This document shows, piece by piece, positions 55,492 through 64,000 of a stretch of DNA of 64,000 nucleotides. Position 1 is the first letter of the stretch, and each line of letters begins with the position of its first letter. A program made the position numbers and the translations under genes. Under the pieces are notes generated by a model, which worked only from the letters and a program-made list of their open reading frames with translations, was not told the DNA's origin and did not search any database. Where the stretch lies: assembly GCF_964355755.1 (NCBI RefSeq), contig NC_092670.1, positions 30,553,795-30,617,794 on the forward strand, read 5' to 3'. Origin of the DNA: Antedon mediterranea. Its lineage: Eukaryota > Echinodermata > Crinoidea > Comatulida > Antedonidae.

Positions 55492-56968
55492 GTAAAACAC
55501 AAAAGTCAAAAACAAAACAAAGCAAGCAGAAGAACTCAAAATCTAAATTGAATGGTCGAAATTGACTAGGAAATCTGCGTGAAAGTGTGGATGTGCGATG
55601 AGACAACTGTGCTGGAACTTCCATTGGTGATTCTTCCGGGGTCTGAATGGATGATGACTTGTCGTTCACCTCATTAAGAGAGGCTGAAAGAGTTGACGGT
55701 ACCTCGGGTGGAGGAAATGGAGTCGACGGATCAGCTGTGAAATCAGGTTCTTCATCAGAGGTGTCGCAGTGGCATTGTGAGGTTGGTGTGGGATGGGACA
55801 TGTAATGTATGTGAACCACCGGTGAACAACGGTAAATAGCCACAACGGTACAACTCGCAATTAATGTAAAAATAAATTTAATAATCTTTGACAAACAATT
55901 CTTTCTTTTATAATCCAACCCCCCCCCCCCCCTAAAAAAAAACCCACAAAAAAAACCCCAACCAATTCTCAAACAATGATCGACCTTTACAGTATCCCTA
56001 TTCCCAATACACTTTATGCACTTTCCCAAATTTCCCAATCCTTCCAGACAAAATATCAACAATCTTCTTATTGTCAAATAAATCCCAGAAACCCCCTTTC
56101 AAATACAATAACATCCCAATTAAACATATAATAAAGGTCCACAATTTCGTTACTTCTTGTCTTCTTCTGTCTCGATGCTGACACAAAACAAATTAGAAAG
56201 ATAAAAGTTAAAACGATTCTGCAACTAAACAACTACCACGCCTCTGCTCCCGTTTCGCTGGTATAACCAATTATAATTCTTCCCAAACTGCAACTCCTTC
56301 CTGACATATAAATAAATTAAATATAAAGTTAAAATGTTTCTTGATGTCGTTCTGCACTGCAATCCGCTCCCCGATCAATTATTTATTTCTCCTTTTCCAC
56401 GTCAAATAATATCAGTATCAATAAAGTTAGTCTTCAATACTTTCAGCAATTAATTCTGCTATTTCCAACAGTTACTTCTTCGATTTATTAACTTCATGTA
56501 TATCACTTTATTTCTTTTCTGCTTCAGCTCTATATCACCATAATTATTTCCAACTCACAATTTATTAACTTCATGTATATCACCTTATTTCCTTTCTGCT
56601 TCAGCTCTATATCACCATAATTCTTTCCAACCCACAATTTATTAACTTCATGTATATCACATTACTTCCTTTCTGCTTCAACATAACATAGCCCTCCTTC
56701 TCTGTCTCCTCTCAATTTTCATCTCCCTCAAAATTCCCTCAATTGTACACATACCACCACCTTATCCTCCTCCACCAATCAGCAACTCACACACTAACTT
56801 AACTCTGACACCTCTCCTCCAATCAGCAAACTCCACACAATCCTTCTCTGCAATACAAATACTCTGCTTCACTAGCTTCACACAATAGCTTCCTAAAACA
56901 AAAGAAAGGTTCAAATAGTGAAAACAAAAGGAAAAGAATGAGAATGACTTGCAAAATAAATACAAAAC
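55492..56968 (-). other. Post-integrase region of the Gypsy-like element
   Basis: An open stretch (about 55379-55860, minus) is Pro/Ser/Thr-rich (PSTPFPPPEVPSTLSASLNE) with one hydrophobic segment; it could be the element's tail or an extra ORF. Upstream a C15 run (55919-55932) and AT-rich DNA make the longer ORF doubtful. A 77-bp tandem array lies at 56484-56700. Confidence 0.35.
56484..56700 (+). repeat. 77-bp tandem repeat, about 2.7 copies
   Basis: Copies start at 56484, 56561 and 56638 with tttattaacttcatgtatat, then a cctttctgcttcagctctat block. They are nearly identical. Confidence 0.95.
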
Positions 56969-59630
56969 TTATGTCACTTCTGACATTTGAGAATGATGAA
57001 CGTCAGTCGGTACAGTAAAACACTCTGATTTCTTTACACGATAAGTAGCGCTTCTCAGTTGTGAGTGCGTAAACTTTCGGACGTTGCACCACTTTCCATC
57101 TACAGAAACAACGAGATAGCGATCTCTTGCACAGGTCTTGTGACCATCTGTCCACAGGTAGACTAAATCACCAACCGTAATAGAAACGTCAGGTGCTGCA
57201 CACGCGACGGGTGCCTTAGACTTTTCGGTGTGCGCGTAATTAGAGGCTCTGAGGTGCTGTTGGCTGATAATCAACTTGCGGTCAGAAATAGGGATTTGGT
57301 CATGAGTGAACTGATCTCGCTGTGTCCACATTTCGCGAGACGACAATCCTCTAGTTCGGATACGGGAGTTAAGACGAGATGTGGCGACAGCAAGCACTGT
57401 CGGTGAGATGGGACCGCCACCAGGCTCTTGCCGAAGTAACTCTTCTGACAATTCGCGTACAGCTTTCTCTCCAACCGGGTTTTTGTTGATGTTCTTAACT
57501 CTGCCAATTTCGATCGAAATCTTATGTTTCAGTAAGACGGGATCGTGGACGAGTGCCATGAAGCCCCGGGGCAGGGTCTGTGCGGATGGTTGCTGAGGGG
57601 CCCTCCATGGGGCACATGCCAATGCATAAGCGAATTAAGGTATCACGGAGAGTATCGTGCTTCTCATCGCTGATTAAACACGAAAAGGTGTAAGACGTCA
57701 CCGTCTCTCTGACAACAAGAATAAGTTGACGCTCGCGTTTTAGTACATCTGCGGCAAAGGTGACTCCGAGCTTCGACGGAGGATCATCAGTGGACTGTTC
57801 AATTGCGGTGGTGGGTACAGTACGGATCGAGGCACAGTGATGACACGATTCTGACACCTGTTCGATGGTTTTGTCCAAGTCAAGCGCAAAGAAGTGGCGG
57901 CGAACGGATAACTTAAGTTGGTGAATAGTTGTAGTTGGGTGATCTAGCCGGACGTGAAGTGATGTCAGCAGTCCGTTTAACACTTTGACTGCCAGAGGTT
58001 TTTCCAGTTAGAAACTGCCACCGCCAGCGTTTTTAGCCTAATTCGATGTTTTTATTAAAGCTGATTGAAACTATGTATGTGATCTGATTTTAGCTTTACA
58101 ATGGTACCAAGAACGATTTTCAAATCACAATATGTAAATCGTAATAGTAAAATAAAAGTAACCCACTTTTTGAGTTTTTCATAGTTTCGCGCAAGAAAGT
58201 CGAGATATTCGCGATTTTGTGCAAGACATCACAATATGAAAATATCGCCCGGTGAGATCAACAAACAACGAAAAAGTTACTTACACGGCACCGATAGGCC
58301 TATAAAAGTTATCACTATCGAAACATGTATTACATTTTATAAATCATAAATCTTACATCAATGTTTCCACAAAATCAACAAAGTAAAGACACCAGTCCTA
58401 ATTAACCAGGCCTAAAGTTGATCCGGAACCGTTTTACGACTAGGCCTAGGCTAGCCTAGTACTACTACTAGGCCTAGTAGTACTAGGTAGCCTAGTAAAC
58501 TGATGATAATATCCTATGACTCTATTGCGCCGTTGACAAATTAGCAAACCTGACAGTGTGTCAACTGAACATGGTGGAACGTTGCGACTAGCAAAGTCGG
58601 ATGGGACGTTGGCTGAGCCTGCCAGGTGCCGAATAGAAATCTGGTACCTGCTAGCGGTGGACAGGAAGGTGGACACACGGGGACTGACTGAGAATTCTCC
58701 CCTGCTTAGCTTTTCGAGCGCTTGGACGCATGGCTTACTGTCAGGACACATGTGTTATGTCGAGACTGGATAATAAAAGGACTAAAATGTTTAACGGCTG
58801 CCGCGATAGCCAAAGCTTCGATCTCGCAGGGTAGCCATGTGACCTGACGTGCACGGAGTTTGGCACTAAAAAAACCGGCTAACTGTGGTTTGGATTTACG
58901 AGTAACGTATAAGGTTGCGCCTAGACCATGACTTTTAACCGCACCATCCGTAACGATCCACAGTTGGTCAACGGGATGAGGTAAAACTATGACCTTGTTT
59001 GAGTCAAGTGCGTTCTGTGCTACTTTAAATGCTTCATGTAAGGCATCCTACCAATGTATTGTTTCTTTTGGACTGTAAGCCGGCTATGGCTTCTTCCAGT
59101 GGAGCGATGAGAGATGCGCACTGAGGTAATACGCCTGCTAACACCTATATGCCCCGATAAAGAAGCGTAAACCTCTTACCGTCGGTGGTGGAGTGCATGC
59201 CTTTAACGTTGAAATGCGATGAGTATTTGCGCGAATAGACCCTAGGGACCAGGTCCACCCAAGAATGGTTGTAGTTTGTGGACAAATCACCGTTTTGCTA
59301 GCAGACAATCGCAGACCACACTTGTAAATGCATTGGATTAGACGCCGCCAATTGTAAATTAACTCCTCTAAACTGTCCACTCCACAATAAAGGTTATCCG
59401 CAAGCTTTGCTACTACTCCCTCCTTAATCAAATCCCCCAGTACCCGACAAGTCAGCTCTTCGAGGGCGGTCTCTGGATCAGGCATGCCCATGGCACACCG
59501 GGCATAAACTATGACACCTCGAAATGGTGTGGCAACGCCGCAGTACTTCATAGAAGCGCGAGACAAAGGAATCTGGTATAAGGCCTTTGTGAGGCCAGTA
59601 GTGATTAAGAGCCATTGTCTGTAAGAATCA
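56969..59630 (-). pseudogene. Gypsy-like pol: reverse transcriptase, RNase H, integrase
   Basis: [19 protein letters not shown], a YARCAMGMP block, then KLADNLYCG where the catalytic pair should be Asp-Asp, and TTTILGWTW. RNase [19 protein letters not shown] and [19 protein letters not shown]. Integrase: HVRLDHP and CHHCASI zinc-binding residues, the first Asp in TFAADVLKRERQ, the second in IRTDPAPG, and the Glu in NKNPVGEKAVREL. The C-terminal domain contains VGDLVYLWTDGHK and ends at 56969. A frameshift lies at about 57600 in the integrase, and several lie between RT and RNase H. The segment 57984-58445 lacks expected coding sequence. Confidence 0.8.
57984..58445. other. Non-coding stretch inside the Gypsy-like element
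   Basis: Between RNase H and integrase, this DNA is AT-rich and ends in an AGGCCTA/TACTAC palindromic patch (58440-58500). It looks like an insertion or a host-derived replacement; no boundaries are visible. Confidence 0.45.
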
Positions 59631-59791
59631 AAGAAATATCAAAAAGAGTGGCAGACTAAAAAAATGGATTTCTTTCAAATTTTGCACATGGCTATATATG
59701 TGTTGAGAGAAATCAAATATGAAGTATTTTTTATTTCACACGTATATTTCCATGGCAACGGCCAAATTTGTGTTTTTGACAATGGATATTG

Positions 59792-59813
59792 GTAATAATA
59801 ATAATAATAATAA
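59792..59813 (+). repeat. (AAT)n microsatellite marking the LINE C 3' end
   Basis: About seven AAT units. On minus this is a (TTA)n tail, typical of CR1/L2-type LINE 3' ends, preceded by a structured block with ggagtggtatgtgcgctata. Confidence 0.8.
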
Positions 59814-60136
59814 GATTTTTATAGCGCACATACCACTCCAGAGTGCTCAAGGCGCATTTAAAAATAAAAAAGAAATAAATCATACAAATTCCTGGCAAAT
59901 AAAATGCAATTTCTTTGGAGGGTCCCCATCCGTTGTCATTCTGTCGCGGTCCCGGACCCCTACCTAGGTGACCAAAAAAAGGAGCAGGATACACATTTGC
60001 CTTGCCACAGACGACCGGGTGCTCAGAGACAACAACCAAGACAGAGGCACCCCAAAGAGAATGCTGGCCAGGAAAAGGTATACAAAACAATTCTAAGTCT
60101 AAACAACTTTAAGAAACCTCATGATTTCCATATGCC

Positions 60137-63100
60137 TTAATGAATAAATGTGTTTTTTAATAATTTTTTAAAAGTATCAACAGTTTTGCAAAATCTTATA
60201 GAGCTCGGTAGAGCATTCCACAGACGAGGAGCAGTAACGGAGAATGCTCTGTCACCCCATGAGTGGTGAGACTTAGGCTGATGTAGAAGCAGCGAGTCAC
60301 TAGAGCGCAGATTACGTCCGGGAACATACAGCCTAAGCATGTCAGAAATATATTCAGGAGCCATGCCATTTATAGACTTAAAAACAAAGAGTAATATTTT
60401 AAAAACAATGCGGTACCTAACAGGGAGCCAATGCAATATTTCCAAAGTATTTGATATGTGTCCATATCTTGGTAATTTTTTAACAACTCGTGCCGCTGTA
60501 TTTTGAATCAGTTGGAGCCTGTGGAGTTGTTTTTGTGGTAGCCCGTATAGCAAAGAGTTTCCCATATCTAGTCGTGAAGTGACAAAAGCATGAACAAGTT
60601 GTTTAGCTGCTGTCTCATTTATAAACTTACGAATCCTTCAAATGTTTCGCAAGTGAAAAGACGACGCAGAAATAGTTTTTGAGATATGAGAAATCATAGT
60701 CATACCCACATCCATTTCAACCCCAAGATTTCTAACCTGCCTAGCCGGGTCAATTTGGGTTTCACCAATGTGAATAAAGCTTGGTGGCAGTTTTTCCAAC
60801 TGCTGTTTTGATCCAAAGAGAACAAATTCTGTTTTTTCATCATTTAATTTAAGAAAGTTGTTTTTCATCCAGACACGCAATTCATAGATACAATGTTGGA
60901 GCAATTCCAAAGAAATGTCACTGTGTTTCATAGTAGGTTTAAAAGAAATATAAATCTGAGTATCATCAGCATAAACATGATAGCACAGATCATATTTACT
61001 TATGATATCCCGTATCGGGTGTAAATAAATAGTAAACCATTGCGGCCCAAGAACAGATCCTTGTGGTACCGAAAAGTTTAGAAAAGAAGCTTTTGAAATA
61101 ACATCACCAATACATACGTGTTGAGGTCGTTTTTCCAAATATGACCGACACCAATCAAGTGCATTTCCTTCAATACCAATATAAGTACTGAGTCTATTTA
61201 GCAACACAGAATGATCAACCGTATCAAATGCTGCACTTAAATCTAATAATACTAGAGCAGTTAGCTTTCCATCATCCATCCCACGTAGGATGTCATTATT
61301 TACACGAAGTAATGCCGTTTCAGTACTGTGATGCGCTTTGTAGGCAGATTGATACGGATCAAGTAGGCCATGTTTTTGTACATGCGACAAAATCCGTTTA
61401 GAAACAACCTTCTCAATTATTTTTCCTAAAAAACTAAGATTCGAGATAGGTCTGTAGTTTTTCAGAATCTCGGGATCTAGACCTGTTTTTTTCAATGTGG
61501 GTCGAACATGGGTGACTTTTAGAGACTCTGGGAAAGAACCACTTTCAAGAGACTTATTAACAATATGTGTGATTAATGGAATAAATGCAGAAGTACATTT
61601 CTTAATCAGTGAAGTTGGTACCGGGTCAAGTGCACATGATTTAGAGGGAGAATTTTTGACAATTTTTAAAATTTCCTCATCACTTGCAGGTTCGAACTGA
61701 GAAAACCGTATAGACCTAGTTAAACCATAAGATATATTACATTTATCAGAAGCAGTTATAACTTCGCCAGTATTTTCATTTTCTAGTGAATCACGAATTG
61801 ATTTAATTTTATTTACAAAAAACACAGAAAATCTTTCAGCAAGAGCTTCATCGGAGACAGACGAAGGAAGGACCGATGACTTGGAGTGATGTAAAAGTTT
61901 ATTTACTATATTGAAAAGTTTCTTTTGATCACCTGTGCAGTCACTAACCAGACTAGAGTAATACCGCGTCTTGGCCTTTTCAATCAGTCCATTTACAACG
62001 CATCTTTGAACACAGTATTCCTGTCTATCCTTAGGAAGCTTTGATTTCATCCATTTACGTTCAAGTTGACGACGTACTTTCCTTTCAGATCGAATTTCAT
62101 CGGTATACCACGGTTTAGCTTCCTTTTGCCTAATTGTTTTGTTCTGAACTGGCGCATGTAAATCAAGTACAGCTCTGAGATCAGAATAGCTTTCTACACT
62201 GTCTTCAAGAATTACACTTACATCAGTTATATTAGACACACAGGCTTTAATGTCATTTGTGAATTTATCAATATCAATTTGTTTTAGGTTGCGACTTTTT
62301 CTTAAAGTTTTGTGTGTTGTGGGCCGTTTAAGATCAAACTTGCAAAATATGGCAAAATGATCTGACAGGCCAGGGTGTATCTTTACATCCGAGAGAAGTA
62401 GATCATCTCTAGTGATGATAAGGTCGAGGCAGTGCCCACTACAGTGTGTGGGTTCATTTATATGCTGCTGGAGACCAAACGATCTAAGCAGTGTTTTAAA
62501 TCTATCCGCTGCCACATTTTTTTTATTATCCATATGGATATTAAAGTCTCCGCAGAAAACAATTTCAGACGAAAAGAGAATAAAGTCAAACAACATTTTT
62601 TCAAAATCATTTAGGAACTCTGTAACAGACAAGGTTGGTGGTCGATATATGTTAACTAAACGAAGAGATTTCGAGTTAGACGTAATATGCACATGTATAG
62701 CCTCAAATGATGCATATGTATGTACATCCGTTTTCAAGTTAACAACTAAGCTTGACTTAGACAGAATTCCAACACCACCCCCAGTTTTGTCCACCCTAGG
62801 GACATGCACAAAGCGATATCCTAGTGGAGTTAAATCTCCAATCACAAGATCATCATCTGGTCTTAACCAGGTTTCAGACACCGCCACTACATCTAGATTA
62901 TAGCTAACAACTAAGTCCACAAATTCATCACACTTGTTACGCAGTGAACGTGCATTTAGAACGCCAAAATTAAGATGTTCTTTTTCTATAGACCTATGCT
63001 TTTCTGTGGATTTAGTACTCGTCTCACCATTTCCAGATACTTGCTCCACTCCTTTTCTTGAGGCTTTGCGTTGCGTGGATCGAGCATTAAGTACACATAA

Positions 63101-63178
63101 TTTTAATTTAGAAAAATGAGTACTTATGGCGCCGTGTCCTTTTGCAGTCGGCGGACTGTGTCCAGGTACTGGCTCCAC
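60137..63178 (-). pseudogene. LINE C ORF2: endonuclease and reverse transcriptase, one nonsense codon
   Basis: Endonuclease: LNFGVLNARSLRNKCDEF, VAVSETWL, KTGGGVGIL, EIVFCGDFNIHMD, CLDLIITRDD and GLSDHFAIF. Reverse transcriptase: ILKNYRPISNLSFLGKIIEK, LLDLSAAFDTVDH, FSVPQGSVLGP and HVYADDTQIYI (catalytic ADD). The frame is interrupted by TGA at 60638-60640 (RNI / RIRKF, probably from CGA) and continues in the same frame to the stop at 60137, with the C-terminal MGNSLLYGLP and RLWNALPSSIR blocks. The open frame reaches back to 63178 but has no good ATG there and overlaps ORF1 by about 55 nt; a second LNARS copy lies upstream. Without the TGA it would be about 1,013 residues. Confidence 0.9.
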
Positions 63179-64000
63179 TCTTGGTGTATTTGGTCTCTGT
63201 GGGGTTTTATTTGTAGAAATTGATGATTCTCCAATGGACGATTTGCTTCCGTTTGTCGTTGATACATATTCGCACGATGAAAAATCGACGACTGTGGCTT
63301 GTGTATGTCAGGCACAGGTACAGACAAAGATTCGTCGCACGAATTTCCATTGATGTGGTTTATAACATTTTTGGCAAATGACCCAACTCCAATTTGGTTT
63401 AGGTGAGTTCCATCCGAAGACAGGTGTTTTGACATGATACAACTATTGTCAATAAAGCCCCAATTTCGCTGTCTAGCAACTGCTCGTATCTTGTCATTGG
63501 CATCGTTTATACGCTTAGATTCTGTAAGAGATTCATGTTTTCGATGAATTATCGAGGAGATTGTTACTCTTCTCGGTTGTAAAGATTCTCCGAGAGATGA
63601 TATTTTTACTGCAATAGTGGCTGGGTCATCTGAGGAGTTATTAGTTCCCGCGTGTAGAATAATTCTATCCACATTATGTTCTGTTGACAGTACTGCTGCC
63701 TTGTGTGCAATGTCATCAGTTTTCGCGCCTCTCATTGTCTGACAGATTACGTTCAGATTTGTTGACCTGCTAAGTCGTTTTGGTTTAAACTGTTTTATCA
63801 TCGAATCTCCAATAATCAAGATTTTTTTATCTAAAGCTGTATCAGAGTGTATCTGTTTGTGTTTGTTTCTATATTGGCTTAGTTGATCCTGGTATGCAGC
63901 AGACGCAGATGATTTTGATTTGGTCAGTTTTGAAGGAGTAGAAGATGGCTGCCTGTTGGTAAGCTCCTCAAACAGATTATCAATCAATTGTTCAGTTTGT
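63124..64000 (-). CDS. LINE C ORF1: SGNH-hydrolase (esterase) protein, 5' end outside window
   Basis: The frame is open to the window edge, so the true start lies beyond 64000. It carries the SGNH marks: GDSMIKQF (catalytic Ser), an LHAGTNN block (Asn) and SDGTHLNQIG (Asp-His pair). CR1-group LINEs carry an esterase-like ORF1, thought to aid membrane or RNA handling during retrotransposition. The C-terminus (RDQIHQEWSQYLDTV) overlaps ORF2 by about 55 nt in a different frame. No stops interrupt it. Confidence 0.88.
   Translation of the reverse strand, partial: QTEQLIDNLFEELTNRQPSSTPSKLTKSKSSASAAYQDQLSQYRNKHKQIHSDTALDKKILIIGDSMIKQFKPKRLSRSTNLNVICQTMRGAKTDDIAHKAAVLSTEHNVDRIILHAGTNNSSDDPATIAVKISSLGESLQPRRVTISSIIHRKHESLTESKRINDANDKIRAVARQRNWGFIDNSCIMSKHLSSDGTHLNQIGVGSFAKNVINHINGNSCDESLSVPVPDIHKPQSSIFHRANMYQRQTEANRPLENHQFLQIKPHRDQIHQEWSQYLDTVRRLQKDTAP

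Larger units (their letters stand above)
55200..59630 (-). mobile_element. Ty3/Gypsy-like LTR retrotransposon, decayed 3' part
   Basis: On the minus strand, in order: reverse transcriptase (59630-59138), RNase H (about 59137-58446), integrase (57983-56969), then a non-conserved region, a polypurine tract (55491-55476) and a likely 3' LTR beginning TGATTACGCC at 55475. Frameshifts, stops and a rearranged stretch at 57984-58445 mark an old copy. The 5' half and 5' LTR are missing; another LINE (59.79 kb onward) lies beyond the break. Confidence 0.8.
59792..64000 (-). mobile_element. LINE C (CR1-type, esterase ORF1), nearly intact, runs off the window
   Basis: ORF1 (SGNH esterase) and ORF2 (endonuclease-RT) lie on minus, followed by about 340 bp of 3' UTR and a (TTA)n tail. 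Only one in-frame stop breaks ORF2. The 5' end is outside the window. It is the youngest-looking LINE here. Confidence 0.9.

Noticed and set aside
55379-56077. 232-codon ORF as an env-like protein
   Set aside because: It reads through a C15/G15 run and mixes unrelated compositions. One hydrophobic segment is not enough; only the distal half may be coding.

Overview
The window is animal nuclear DNA, most likely from an echinoderm or a close marine deuterostome (inference). It is AT-rich and intron-bearing. AGGCCTA-type low-complexity patches run throughout, and the host genes are an animal type I polyketide synthase (PKS), an invertebrate-type (i-type) lysozyme and a Patched-family membrane protein. 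Most of the remaining sequence is transposable elements, many inserted inside one another.

Host genes. Positions 1-3614 (+) are the 3' part of a PKS (DH, degenerate ER-like region, KR, ACP). A two-exon stretch of i-type lysozyme lies on the minus strand at 36278-37293, joined by clean splice sites. A Patched/PTCHD-like gene lies on the minus strand at 41381-44685, with one intron and one 1-nt frameshift.

Centrepiece: a 17,838-bp Polinton/Maverick at 10385-28222. It has about 470-bp terminal inverted repeats (TIRs) and a perfect 6-bp target duplication (TACACA). It sits inside a short TTAA-flanked element, which itself sits inside the endonuclease domain of a LINE (8370-31081). Removing both insertions restores the LINE reading frame. 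The Polinton encodes, on plus, protein-primed DNA polymerase B, packaging ATPase and two small proteins. On minus it encodes adenain-like protease, major capsid protein, a small basic protein, minor capsid protein, chromodomain integrase, an acidic protein with three SUMO-interaction-like motifs plus a Cys-rich tail, and a PC4-like ssDNA-binding protein. Polymerase, integrase and three accessory genes carry frameshifts or stops; ATPase, protease and the capsid genes are open. The polymerase gene is also split by a 179-bp GT-AG, phase-0 segment whose body recurs elsewhere in the window in inverted orientation, which suggests an introner-like element.

Other mobile DNA: a Rex1/CR1-like LINE (38397-41015); a 4,462-bp Mutator-like element (45423-49884) with 330-bp TIRs, a 10-bp target duplication and a nested 802-bp element with an 8-bp duplication; an L1/Tx1-like remnant near 52.5-53.3 kb; a decayed Ty3/Gypsy-like element (55.2-59.6 kb, minus); and a nearly intact CR1-type LINE with an esterase ORF1 running off the right edge (59.8-64 kb, minus). 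Several MITE-like elements, tandem arrays and inverted repeats fill the intergenic DNA.

All calls come from reading the sequence; no database search was run.
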